Below are positions 37,662 to 46,619 of a DNA stretch of 64,000 nucleotides, in pieces. Location: contig OZ242287.1 in NCBI GenBank assembly GCA_965207495.1, positions 1,922,001 to 1,986,000 of the forward strand, written 5' to 3'. Numbering within the stretch: the first letter of the stretch is position 1; the number at the start of each line of letters is the position of its first letter. The translations under genes were made by a program, and so were the position numbers. The DNA comes from Bin5 sp965207495 (lineage in GTDB: Bacteria > Chloroflexota > Anaerolineae > Caldilineales > Caldilineaceae). The notes under the pieces were generated by a model. The model was not told the origin of the DNA, searched no databases, and was given only the letters and a program-made list of their open reading frames with translations.

Positions 37662-39812
37662 TTAATCCTCCAGAGTATATTCGAAGCGATTGCTGGCCGG
37701 CAGTTCGGCCAGCCAAGGTGGAGTCTCTACGCCGCTGTTCATCCGGACAATCCAACGGTCCTGCCACCCGGACCCTTCAACCGTACACGCCGCCCAGCCA
37801 GCCCCGATCAGGTCGCTGCCATGCCAGGTGACCGAGCCAATCCGGGGCCTGTCCCGGTAGGGATGAAATACACTGAGAAAGGCCGTGCGCGACGCAGTTC
37901 GCTGGCGGATCATCAGGTCCTGTGTGTCCTCCGCCGGGTATCCCGGCGCCGGCCCTGCATACAGAACTGTCCCGTCCATCTCCGCCATAAAGAGTTTCGT
38001 ACCCGTCTTCCCAAACTCCCAGTTCAAGGCGATATTGTCGTACGCCAGCCGCGTGCTGAGATCATCGATGTACTCGTATCCGTCCCCCTTAAGTTCGGCA
38101 GGCACAATCGGAATGCCGTCCCCAAGCGGCGCCAACACGCCGCGATTGCGAAAGATCCAGTCTATTCGCCGCTCTCGCCCCGCGTCGACCAGGAAGATGT
38201 CCACAAAATAATCGCCGCACGCCAGGACCGCCCTGCGCATACCGGCCCCATCGTAGACCTCCGGCGCCTCGCTGTCGACTCCGTAAGTGGGCGCGTCAAT
38301 ACCGGTGACAGCCTCTTCTCCCCAACTGACCGCGGCGTCAGCAATCTGAAACGGCCCGTCATCCCGAAAGGCAATGCTCCGCCCCGCGCCCGCCGGCTGC
38401 GACTTGCCGTCCAGCACGACCGTGTTATGACTGACAGTCTGCCGGTACCAGCCCTGAAACAGGTCGATCCCGTACCCGGGCGTCCCCAGGTCCGGCGCCT
38501 GCCGTTCGCCGCATGCGTAGACAGTCAGCCCCAGCTTGTCCGGGTGCCCGTGGCCGCCGCCGTGAACTCCGTACTTGAGGAAAACATACTGCTCAGTCGC
38601 CTCCGACCGCACTGCCTCCTCTTCAGGCTGCGTACGCAGAATCGTATAACCCGAGGCCGGCATCTGCACACTGGGCAGCGCGAGACCCGCTTCCGATTCC
38701 AGTTCCATAGCCCCGTACAGAAGCGCGTCAAGGCTTTCCCGCGGCCCGTGTCGATAAGCCCGCGCCAGGACCTGACCGAAGAGCGGTTCCTCGAACCACG
38801 CGTTTCCAATCTCGTAGAAAGCCGGCGCCTTGGGCACGCCGTGGCAGCAGTCGTCATTCAAACCTGTGAAATACCAACAGTCATTCGTCGCCGGCAAGCT
38901 CCCATCAGGGTAAGCGCACAGAACCGGCGCCCGCAGCACAGCCGCCAGTGACGGATGCTCCCGCAGATCCCACTTTGGCAGATTTACTGTCGCCTTCGCC
39001 AGCAACAGTAGCGCAGCCACCGTATAAAAGTGATAGCTGAACGAGCCTTCAAACCACAGCCCGTCCGCCAGGATGCCCTCCCGCGCCTGCGTATGAAAGC
39101 CGTACTGCCCGTTAATCGCGAACTCCAGCAACGCCTCGCGCCCGGTCACGGCCCCGATAGTCCCGATAGCCGCGTTGTGCCAGCAGGCAAAGTTGTGAAT
39201 CCCCCCGAAATGCCGCGCCATCAGAAACTCCGCCGCCGGCAGCAGCAGCCTGTCAACGATCTCCGTCTGCTGCGCATCGCTGAGCGTAGACCGGATCAGG
39301 TCGAATGACCACGCCAGCGGAATCGACCACACCGCCTCGTCCAACGTACTGAACTGCGCAACGCCATGGTTCTCCGGCCGCCAACCGCCATAGGCCTTGT
39401 ACCCATCGTACGCATCAGCATAGCCCAACAGGATCTCCTGCACGCTCTGCCGGTTCCGCTCCTCGCCCTCCAGCTTCCACAGCACCGCCAGCCGCAACGC
39501 CGACTCCGCCAGCCTGTTATTGACCGACCAGCGCCAAGCCGAATCAAACGGCTCGCCACTGAACGTCGCCCCGTCCACGGGGCAGCGATGCAGAGTGGGC
39601 GAGTCAGGCTCAAAAATCAGCTGAACCGCATGCTGCGGGCAGAAATAGTCGTGATAATAACCCCCCGGCAACGCCTGTACACCGACCGGCCGGGCAAAGA
39701 AATCCGCTACTTCACTGCGCAACAACCCAATCGCCGCCGCGAACGGCGGCAACCCCGCTTTGTGTTGAATCTGCGACCACTGTTCGTCTATGATAAGCGT
39801 AGAATTTGTCAT
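37662..39812 (-). CDS. Heparinase II/III-family polysaccharide lyase-like protein
   Basis: A 716-residue protein. An alpha/alpha-toroid N-terminal part includes AVWSIPLAWSFDLIRSTLSDAQ and GGIHNFACWHNAAIGTIG; the second has a His/Tyr-like catalytic region. A beta-sheet domain follows with FLKYGVHGGGHGHPDKLGL and VSHNTVVLDGKSQPAG, the two most conserved heparinase II/III blocks. Such enzymes cleave uronic acid-containing glycans by beta elimination. No signal peptide is clear, which would favour an intracellular oligosaccharide lyase. Coupled directly to the DegT gene downstream. Confidence 0.85.
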   Translation of the reverse strand: MTNSTLIIDEQWSQIQHKAGLPPFAAAIGLLRSEVADFFARPVGVQALPGGYYHDYFCPQHAVQLIFEPDSPTLHRCPVDGATFSGEPFDSAWRWSVNNRLAESALRLAVLWKLEGEERNRQSVQEILLGYADAYDGYKAYGGWRPENHGVAQFSTLDEAVWSIPLAWSFDLIRSTLSDAQQTEIVDRLLLPAAEFLMARHFGGIHNFACWHNAAIGTIGAVTGREALLEFAINGQYGFHTQAREGILADGLWFEGSFSYHFYTVAALLLLAKATVNLPKWDLREHPSLAAVLRAPVLCAYPDGSLPATNDCWYFTGLNDDCCHGVPKAPAFYEIGNAWFEEPLFGQVLARAYRHGPRESLDALLYGAMELESEAGLALPSVQMPASGYTILRTQPEEEAVRSEATEQYVFLKYGVHGGGHGHPDKLGLTVYACGERQAPDLGTPGYGIDLFQGWYRQTVSHNTVVLDGKSQPAGAGRSIAFRDDGPFQIADAAVSWGEEAVTGIDAPTYGVDSEAPEVYDGAGMRRAVLACGDYFVDIFLVDAGRERRIDWIFRNRGVLAPLGDGIPIVPAELKGDGYEYIDDLSTRLAYDNIALNWEFGKTGTKLFMAEMDGTVLYAGPAPGYPAEDTQDLMIRQRTASRTAFLSVFHPYRDRPRIGSVTWHGSDLIGAGWAACTVEGSGWQDRWIVRMNSGVETPPWLAELPASNRFEYTLED

Positions 39813-40079
39813 GTCGTGACCTGTACCTGAAAACCGTGTGCAAAAGAGAGAGGCTTACACGCCCCGTTTGAGCTTCTATCCCAGTGCACTAATGAGGTTA
39901 TCCGCCGTCAGATGGCTCGGAACCTTTTGCAATGGCGCCGAGGAATCTAAACTGTCCAACTTTGTCTTACCACCTGAACCCATTAGAATCTCTTCTGACC
40001 TTCTCTCTTCTCTCGTGCCCATCACGAATCCGGTCTCGTCTGACGGACAATAGAGGGGTTCGGGACTGGACTGATCCCT

Positions 40080-41273
40080 ATGGCTGAAACGAGGACTTAC
40101 GAAAAAACACATTCTTGGACAAACTTTCAGCTGGACCTGCGCAGGGTAGATTATACGCTATGGTTTCAGTTGGGAGAAGTGCAATCAAAATGCGAGTTGG
40201 TTTCTGGAGTGCCGCTCCTGCCGGACGATGAGGAGTACTTGCATCAGGTCTACCTGGCCAAAGGTGCGTTGGCAACGACGGCCATTGAAGGAAACACTTT
40301 GTCCGAAGAAGATGCCCTTGAGTTGATTAGAGGCGTACTCGATCTACCGCCTTCCAAAGAGTATCTTGGGCAAGAGATAAGGAATATCGTTGACGCCTGT
40401 AATAGCATCGCCGAGGGAATACTGTCAGGCGATCTGGCCGAACTGACCGTCAACTGGATGGAGCAGTTAAATGCCCTGGTCCTACATGACTTACCGCTGA
40501 AGGAAGAAGTAAGTCCCGGATTGATTCGAGAGGACGACGTTGGCGTAGGGCGATACCGCGGCGCGCCCCATCAGGACTGTGAGAATCTACTGAAGAAGCT
40601 TTGCAGCTGGCTCAATGTTGAGAGCTTTCTGCCGGATGAAGAACGCACAATTGCATCAGGAATACTGAAGGCGATTGTGGCCCATCTCTATCTTGCCTGG
40701 ATCCATCCGTTCGGAGATGGCAACGGGCGTACTGCTCGCTTGGTGGAATTTCAACTGCTGCTGTCTGGCGGCGTACCGACAGCGGCAGCGCATCTCCTCA
40801 GCAATCACTATAATCTGACCAGGACGGAATACTACAGGCAACTTGCTCTGGCAAGCAAGTCGGGCGGCGATATCATCCCTTTCATCAAATATGCCTTGCA
40901 AGGCCTGAAGGATGGCCTGGATGAACAGCTGCAGACTATTCAGGCACAGCAGCTCCACGTTTTCTGGATTAACCATGTTCACAGTCTGTTCGGCCAAAAA
41001 GTAAGCAGTACCGACTTACGCAGACGTCAGCTCGTAGTCGACCTGTCCGAGGAAACAGACCCTGTGTCAATCCTGCAATTGCGTTACATCTCCCCGAGGA
41101 TTGCGGAGGCCTACGCAGGCAAGACGGACAACACGATAAGGAGAGATGTAAATATACTGGAGAAAATGGGCCTGCTGAAACGAAGCAGTGCTGGAATCGA
41201 AATCAATAGAGAGCTGATGTCCGCCTTCCTATCCCCAGTCACAGCGAGGAAGGGCGCTGAGGATTCGTCATAG
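40080..41273 (+). CDS. Fic-family protein with C-terminal helix-turn-helix
   Basis: A 397-residue Fic-domain enzyme. The active motif HPFGDGNGR spans 209-217, with ARL following. An inhibitory-helix motif of the (S/T)xxxE(G/N) type, T66 to G71 (TTAIEG), lies N-terminal to the Fic core, as in class II Fic proteins that are autoinhibited. The C-terminal 60 residues read as a winged helix (SPRIAEAYAGKTDNTIRRDVNILEKMGLLKR). Active Fic proteins transfer AMP or other nucleotide groups to target proteins. No antitoxin gene is adjacent. Base composition is clearly less GC-rich than its neighbours, so it may be a recent arrival. Confidence 0.93.
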   Translation: MAETRTYEKTHSWTNFQLDLRRVDYTLWFQLGEVQSKCELVSGVPLLPDDEEYLHQVYLAKGALATTAIEGNTLSEEDALELIRGVLDLPPSKEYLGQEIRNIVDACNSIAEGILSGDLAELTVNWMEQLNALVLHDLPLKEEVSPGLIREDDVGVGRYRGAPHQDCENLLKKLCSWLNVESFLPDEERTIASGILKAIVAHLYLAWIHPFGDGNGRTARLVEFQLLLSGGVPTAAAHLLSNHYNLTRTEYYRQLALASKSGGDIIPFIKYALQGLKDGLDEQLQTIQAQQLHVFWINHVHSLFGQKVSSTDLRRRQLVVDLSEETDPVSILQLRYISPRIAEAYAGKTDNTIRRDVNILEKMGLLKRSSAGIEINRELMSAFLSPVTARKGAEDSS

Positions 41274-41292
41274 GGCTCCCTCCCTCAGTCGG

Positions 41293-41331
41293 CCAAAAAG
41301 AAAAGGAGAGAAAAGATGGTTCTCTCTCCTT
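41293..41331 (-). terminator. Rho-independent terminator for the aldolase gene
   Basis: A 9-bp perfect stem (AAGGAGAGA with TCTCTCCTT; 41303-41311 and 41323-41331, 11-base loop). On the minus strand it runs into TTCTTTTTGG. It lies about 60 bases past the aldolase stop, between two convergent genes. Confidence 0.8.
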
Positions 41332-41388
41332 GCTTAGCTCTTGAACTGTGCCAATGTAAAGATCAGAATCTCCAGGACGCGAATCCGC

Positions 41389-42141
41389 TCACGACCCCGC
41401 AGCCTCCTCCACCTTCGCCTTGAAAGCCTGCCCGCCTGACGCAACCCAAGCCGCCCACCCCGTCAACAGAAAACGAACGCCCAGGTCGACGTAATGCGCA
41501 GCGTTCGCGTCACTGGCAAGGCCGCCCGCATTCCTGCCTGCCGCGATAATCTGCGCAAACGCCCCCTCTATCGTCGCCACAACATCGGGGTGCTCAATGT
41601 CCCCCAAATGACCCATCGTCTGCGCCAGGTCGCTAGGCGCCACAAAGAATACGTCAATATGATCGACAGTGAGGATCTCCGCCAGATTATTGATCGCAAT
41701 GATATCCTCGATCAGAACAATGACCAGCGTCTCATCATTGGCCCGGTGAACGTAGTCCGGTACCCCGTACCCCTGGCGGCTTGTGTACATGCCCCGCCTG
41801 CCCGCAGGATGGAACTTGGCCGCGTTGACCACCGCCTGGGCCTCTTCGACCGTATTGACATGCGGAACGACAATCCCCTGCGCACCCAAGTCAAACGTAC
41901 GGTAGATGATCCCCTCATTGTTCCGGTTGACCCGCACAACCGACGTCATACCCCACAGGTCGCAGGCTCGAGTAAGATCAGGAATGTCCCCGTAATCCAC
42001 CGGGCCATGTTCCCCTTCCAGCCAGATCGCGTCGAACCCCAGTGGGCCCAACTGATCGATCATGTCGGTCGAGTTGTTCCCGGAGAGGCAGACAACCGTC
42101 TCGCCCCGTTCCAGCATGTGCTTGGCTCTGTTTTCTCGCAT
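41389..42141 (-). CDS. HpcH/HpaI-family aldolase
   Basis: A 250-residue class II aldolase of the citrate lyase beta-like fold. LGFDAIWLEGEHGP near 33-46 carries the acid-base His, R near 70 (VVRVNRN) binds pyruvate, and VLIEDIIAINNL and APSDLAQTMG supply the metal ligands E and D. Members cleave 2-keto-3-deoxy sugar acids or hydroxy-ketoacids to pyruvate plus an aldehyde, which would fit the sugar-acid dehydratases elsewhere in the window. The ribosome site is AAGGAGAGACG. Confidence 0.93.
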   Translation of the reverse strand: MRENRAKHMLERGETVVCLSGNNSTDMIDQLGPLGFDAIWLEGEHGPVDYGDIPDLTRACDLWGMTSVVRVNRNNEGIIYRTFDLGAQGIVVPHVNTVEEAQAVVNAAKFHPAGRRGMYTSRQGYGVPDYVHRANDETLVIVLIEDIIAINNLAEILTVDHIDVFFVAPSDLAQTMGHLGDIEHPDVVATIEGAFAQIIAAGRNAGGLASDANAAHYVDLGVRFLLTGWAAWVASGGQAFKAKVEEAAGS

Positions 42142-42229
42142 CGCTAAACGTCTCTCCTTCTGATTGGATTCGAAACTCTCGATTGGGGGATCATAGCAGA
42201 ATTCTGCGGCCTAATCGGAAAAAGCTCAA

Positions 42230-42268
42230 CTTACGAAAAAGGGCGGCCCCACTGCTGGAGCCGCCCTT
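42230..42268 (-). terminator. Rho-independent terminator of the betaine importer operon
   Basis: A 9-bp stem (AAGGGCGGC with GCCGCCCTT; 42239-42247 and 42260-42268) is followed on the minus strand by TTTCG, preceded by two in-stem T. It lies about 42 bases after the last gene of the operon. Confidence 0.75.
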
Positions 42269-42310
42269 CTGAATTCAGATTCACTGCTGTGCTGCGAAAA
42301 GGCTATCCCT

Positions 42311-43369
42311 TTACTCGGTGGGCCAGCCTTCCGGAATCTCATTGGCCGTCAGCGCTTCCTGAATCGCCGCCGCAGCATCCGCAGTAACCCAACCGCCCCA
42401 GATGTCGGACCTGCTATTCAGCCACCACAGCGCCGCGTCGTTGCTGGTGGCGTCACTGTTCTCATTCTGCCAGCGGGCAACTTCCTTATAAACCTCAATA
42501 CTGAAGTCCCACGCACTTAACATTTCGACAACGTCAGGCGCGCCATCCACGAGATCCGGATGGACGGCAACAAGCACGTCTGCGTCTTCGTAGGCGCAAG
42601 CTTTGTCCGCTGCCCAACACTCGTCGCTGTAGGCCGGTTCTTCCAGCCGGACCAGGTCCAGAATGAGGGCCGGGTCATTTGTGCCCCACTGGTAACCTAC
42701 CCAAGGTTCACCTTTCTCGTAGGCGCCGTAAAGGTCAGCGTTCAGCGCCGCACCGTCGCCCGGGTTTATAACATGCACATGATCCTCTAGCTCGTAACCG
42801 ATAACCTGAGCCGCATTGACCTCTTCACAGGCCCAGCCGATTACGCAGGAGACGAGACGTACCTTTCCTCCCGTTTCCGCGCTCGCAAAGAGCTCCATGA
42901 ACTTCTCGTCCTTCAGGTCTTCAACACTGTCCAAATCAGGGTACTCCTCCTGAAGATACTTGGGTATCACGAAGAAGGACTGCCAGTCCTTGCCCAAGCT
43001 CGCGCCAAGTTCAACGACCTCCCCTTTGCCTAACGCGTCATACCAGGCCTCATCCTGGTTGGGCAGCCAGATTTCCAGCGTCACGTGCGTGTCGCCATTG
43101 CGCAAACCCTGGAACAAAGGCAATGTTGAGCCAAAGACTACGTCGGTCGAGTATCCGTAGCCTTTCTCAACAATATACTGGGCGATGCGGTTCTGAATCT
43201 GGGCGCTGGTCCAGTTCAAATCGCTGAAAATAATCGTGTCCATCGAGGCCGCCATCTCTGCCGGAGCAGCAGCTTCCTCGCTTGGCGCGCTCTGTTCAAC
43301 CGGCGCACACGCCCCGGCGACAAAGATGACAATCAGTGACAGTATAAGAAATCGATATTGGACGCGCAT
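42311..43369 (-). CDS. Glycine betaine/proline-type ABC substrate-binding lipoprotein, copy B
   Basis: From the ATG at 43369 (AAGGAGAGAACC before it), 352 residues. The signal ends in a lipobox with C21 (VAGAC). The mature part has TIIFSDLNWTSAQIQNRIAQYI, LEIWLPNQ, the paired FQGLRNGD and CVIGWACEEV segments and NDPALILDLVRL, typical of the OpuAC/ProX-like betaine and choline binding family. The C-terminal ATSNDAALWWLNS helix is shared with its neighbour. It is the last gene of the importer operon and has a 610-base spacer upstream with its own candidate promoter. Confidence 0.88.
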   Translation of the reverse strand: MRVQYRFLILSLIVIFVAGACAPVEQSAPSEEAAAPAEMAASMDTIIFSDLNWTSAQIQNRIAQYIVEKGYGYSTDVVFGSTLPLFQGLRNGDTHVTLEIWLPNQDEAWYDALGKGEVVELGASLGKDWQSFFVIPKYLQEEYPDLDSVEDLKDEKFMELFASAETGGKVRLVSCVIGWACEEVNAAQVIGYELEDHVHVINPGDGAALNADLYGAYEKGEPWVGYQWGTNDPALILDLVRLEEPAYSDECWAADKACAYEDADVLVAVHPDLVDGAPDVVEMLSAWDFSIEVYKEVARWQNENSDATSNDAALWWLNSRSDIWGGWVTADAAAAIQEALTANEIPEGWPTE

Positions 43370-43979
43370 GGTTCTCTCCTTGGGGTGGATGGTTGAAGAA
43401 AGGCCAGAATCTGGGGCAAACGGTCTGACTTGGCGTGCAATCAATCGAAAAGTCAGACTTGGCACGCTCTCTCCTTCAGTCCAATGTTGGCCGCGAACGG
43501 CGATGAGATCAGGTACTGTTCCCTGACATAAGGCGGAATGACATATCCGCCGCTGCCTTTCGCCCTACAATTTGGCTGAAGCTTTGCCCCGTTAGCCTCT
43601 CCTTGAGTTTGGGCCCACTCAAGCAACGCTAAGCAGATGACTTGCCGCGACTTCAGATCTTACAGTGTTGCCGAAGATAACCTTATAGGTTTCTTGACAG
43701 CTCGGCTGTCGCGAATGAGGCGGACTCTCTTTTCCGCGATCCTATGTTATCAGGCTTTGGACTATAGGTCAAGTTGAAGCCTCCAGGACCCTGTACGGGT
43801 TTTGTCCCAGTCCGAATGTTCATATGATTTTGCGTGGCCATGCTGGCCCTGTTGCAGATCAGGTACAAAGGGCCGGCCCTTCCTGTCTCCTGGCCGACCC
43901 AGGCAACAGCCAGCTACTTGCAACTGCGTGATCGTTTTACCTGGAATGACATAGCAGGCCGGCGATATGGTACGTCCGT
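43370..43979. other. Long spacer between the two binding-protein genes
   Basis: No gene seen. On the minus strand a promoter-like pair is followed by about 370 transcribed bases with two clear hairpins: GCGGA...TCCGC and GACAGC-CGA-GCTGTC. It also contains the palindrome AAGGGCCGGCCCTT near 43869. No known riboswitch consensus was recognised. Confidence 0.5.
43744..43772 (-). promoter_or_regulatory. Possible internal promoter for binding protein copy B
   Basis: Minus strand TTGACC (43772-43767), 17 bases, TAACAT (43749-43744). Five and four of six positions match consensus. Confidence 0.4.
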
Positions 43980-45023
43980 CTACTCAATGGGCCAGCCTTC
44001 GGGGATCTCGTTCGCCGCAAGAGCGGCCTCGATAGATGCCGCCGCGTCAGCGGAGACCCAGCCGCGCCAGATGTCGGCATTGCCGTTCAGCCACCACAGC
44101 GCCGCATCATTGGTGGTTGCATCGCTGTTCTCGTCCAACCACGCCGCGACGCCGCGATAGATACCGATACGAAAGCCCCACTTCCCCAACATCTCAACCA
44201 CGTCAGGCGCAGCCTCCATCATGTCGGGATGAACCGCGATCACGATCGTTGAGTCTTGGTAGGCACATGCCTTGGTCGTGGACCAACACTCGTCACTATG
44301 AGCAGGCTCCTCAAGCCGGACCAGGTCCAGCAGCAACGCCGGGTCATTGGTGCCCCACTGATAGCCAAGCCACGGTTCCTCTTTCTCGTAGGCACCGTAA
44401 AGATCGGCATTGAGAGCCGCGCCGTCGCCCGGGTTGATGATATGCACATGCTCTTCCAGTCCATAACCCTCGATCTGGGTCGCGTTGACCTCCTCACACG
44501 CCCATCCAATCGTACACGAGACTAACCGCGCCTTGCCGCCCGTCTCCGGTGTTGCAAACAGCGCCTTGAACCGCTCATCCCTTAAGTCCTCGACACTGTC
44601 CAGGTCAGGGTACTGCTCCTGGAGGTAGGCAGGGATGACGAATGCCGACTGCCAGTCATTCCCCAGACTCTTGCCGACCTCCACCACCTCTCCATTGGCC
44701 TCCGCCTCATACCAGGCCTCAAACTGGTTTGGCAGCCAGATTTCCAGGTTTACGTGAATGTCTCCATTACGCAGTCCCTGGAACAGAGGCAGCGTCGCAC
44801 CGAAGACGACTTCTGTCGGATAACCGTACCCCTTTTCGACAATATACTGGGCAATACGGTTCTGAATCTGGGCGCTCGACCAGTTGAGGTCAGCGAAGAC
44901 AATCGTTTCAATTGAGCTTGAAGGGGCTACCGCCTCGGTCGAGTCGCTCGGCCCAGCTGCCACACAGCCGCTGATGGCAATTACAATTAGGAGGATGAAA
45001 ATTGTCCTGAATCTGATAGGCAT
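43980..45023 (-). CDS. Glycine betaine/proline-type ABC substrate-binding lipoprotein, copy A
   Basis: From the ATG at 45023, 347 residues with a lipobox at C20 (ISGC). Collinear with copy B: TIVFADLNWSSAQIQNRIAQYI, FQGLRNGD, LEIWLPNQ, CTIGWACEEVNA and NDPALLLDLVRL. The two differ mainly in the signal and in C-terminal loop positions, consistent with duplication followed by drift. It sits directly after the permease gene (252-base gap). A short TGAGAC-TTAGG-GTCTCA hairpin lies in its leader. Confidence 0.88.
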   Translation of the reverse strand: MPIRFRTIFILLIVIAISGCVAAGPSDSTEAVAPSSSIETIVFADLNWSSAQIQNRIAQYIVEKGYGYPTEVVFGATLPLFQGLRNGDIHVNLEIWLPNQFEAWYEAEANGEVVEVGKSLGNDWQSAFVIPAYLQEQYPDLDSVEDLRDERFKALFATPETGGKARLVSCTIGWACEEVNATQIEGYGLEEHVHIINPGDGAALNADLYGAYEKEEPWLGYQWGTNDPALLLDLVRLEEPAHSDECWSTTKACAYQDSTIVIAVHPDMMEAAPDVVEMLGKWGFRIGIYRGVAAWLDENSDATTNDAALWWLNGNADIWRGWVSADAAASIEAALAANEIPEGWPIE

Positions 45024-45274
45024 TAGAGATTTAAACCTCAATTTTTGGACTGTCACATGCCGTCTCGTGCCGGCTGAGCCAGTTGTCGATGAGACCCTAA
45101 GTCTCAAATGAATGTCTTGTCGTAGATGGCTCGTCGTCAGACAAACCACCATTTGCAGTCATTGTCAGATTTGAGAAAGTGCTGGAGAGGGGCCAAACTG
45201 CCAAAGCCAACAGTTCCGGCAATTCGAAGCAACTACATCGGGGCCGTCCAATAGGGGCATGCCGTTCGGATCGC

Positions 45275-46441
45275 TTACCCCGCGCTCCGCCTCTCCTGCT
45301 GCTCCTGCGCCACCGACTGCGTCAACCGATCAATAATGATCGCCAGAAACACAATCGCCATGCCCGCAATGGCTCCATTGCCCGGCTGGTTCTTCTGCAG
45401 CGCCCGCAACACATTGTCGCCCAGCCCCCCTGCCGCCACCATGCTCGCGATCGTCACCATCGCCAGCGCCATCATCGTCGTCTGGTTGATACCGGCCATG
45501 ATCGTCGGCAACGCCATTGGAATCTGCACCTTGGTAAGCAGCTGGAAAGGCGTCGTCCCAAACGCATGCGCCGCCTCCACCGCCTCAGCCGAAACCTGCC
45601 GGATCCCCAAATTGGTCAGACGGATTACCGGCGGCACCGCATAGATAAGCGTGGCGAAAATCCCCGCCGGCTTCCCCAAGCCAAAAAAGAGAAGCCCTGG
45701 CAGCAGATAGACGAAGCTGGGCATCGTCTGCATCCCGTCCAGAATCGGCCGCATCAGATTATCCGCCACGCTGTTGCGCGCCGCCAACACCCCCAGCGGA
45801 AGACCGACGGCTACCGAAATCACGACCGCCACCACCATCAACGCGATCGTGTCAATCGTGTTTTCCCACAGACCCATAAAGCCAACGAAGAGCAACGCGA
45901 ACAAAGTGAAGCCCACCATCCTCCATCGTCCGACCGCATAAGAGAGGAATGCAAGCGCAACCACGACAGTTGGCCAGGGTATCCACTTCAATACGTTCTC
46001 GATCGTAACCAGCGAATAGGCAACCGCACTGCTCAGGCCGTCGAACAACCAGCTGGCCTCTCGCGTCACCCAGTCGACAGCGTCGTCAATCGCCCCGCCA
46101 ATCACCTCCCGCACCGTTTTCTCAAGTACAAGAGTGCCGCCGTTGTCAGTCTCTACCTCTGTGCGTGAAACCGTCGTGGGAAACTCCATCTCCGGTCCCC
46201 ATATTGCAAAAGAAGCCAGCAAAACGACAATAACCAGCCCCCACCCAACCAGCCAGAAAGTAGCCGGCAGCGTGCCCGCTTTGCCGCCCGAACCATGCGT
46301 GAGGTCCGGCGGCACCTCTTTCCTGCCAGCACCGCGCAGCGGAAGAGAATCTCCGTCAAAACCGACTTTGATCGCGTCCATACCAGCAGGCGGCCTGGCA
46401 GGCGGCTCTGTTCCTATTGGTGAGCTCCCGGACTGGGCCAT
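45275..46441 (-). CDS. Glycine betaine/proline-type ABC transporter permease
   Basis: A 388-residue permease. After a hydrophilic N-terminus and one helix (GWGLVIVVLLASFAIWG) it has a ProW-like core: VALAFLSYAVGRWRM, IDTIALMVVAVVISVAVGLPLGVLAA, then MQTMPSFVYLLPGLLFFG and GTTPFQLLTKVQIPMALPTIMAGI, the EAA-like ATPase contact loop. QTTMMALAMVTIASMVAAGGLG is the classic final ProW segment. It imports compatible solutes with the ATPase upstream. Confidence 0.94.
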   Translation of the reverse strand: MAQSGSSPIGTEPPARPPAGMDAIKVGFDGDSLPLRGAGRKEVPPDLTHGSGGKAGTLPATFWLVGWGLVIVVLLASFAIWGPEMEFPTTVSRTEVETDNGGTLVLEKTVREVIGGAIDDAVDWVTREASWLFDGLSSAVAYSLVTIENVLKWIPWPTVVVALAFLSYAVGRWRMVGFTLFALLFVGFMGLWENTIDTIALMVVAVVISVAVGLPLGVLAARNSVADNLMRPILDGMQTMPSFVYLLPGLLFFGLGKPAGIFATLIYAVPPVIRLTNLGIRQVSAEAVEAAHAFGTTPFQLLTKVQIPMALPTIMAGINQTTMMALAMVTIASMVAAGGLGDNVLRALQKNQPGNGAIAGMAIVFLAIIIDRLTQSVAQEQQERRSAG

Positions 46442-46547
46442 CTCAACGCCTCCTCTTCAACTTCCTACCATCTAATGCAAATCTCGTCTGTCACCAAGCC
46501 TTTTCGCAGAGGTTGTACATCGGAATCGTGGTTGACCCGACTGCCCT

Positions 46548-46575
46548 TACGCAGTACGCAGTACGCAGTACGCAA
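46548..46575. repeat. Short tandem heptamer repeat, four TACGCAR units
   Basis: Three TACGCAG units and one TACGCAA, again preceded by CTGCCCT. It lies between the ATPase and permease genes of the importer operon, so it would be transcribed. Confidence 0.85.
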
Positions 46576-46619
46576 CATGCACAAAAAGTCGGTTCTCTCT
46601 TCGAAGGCACATGCGTCCC

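Noticed and set aside
43370..43740. Possible riboswitch in the leader of binding protein copy B
   Set aside because: Hairpins are present, but no match to glycine, guanidine, SAM or c-di-GMP aptamer consensus could be made by eye.
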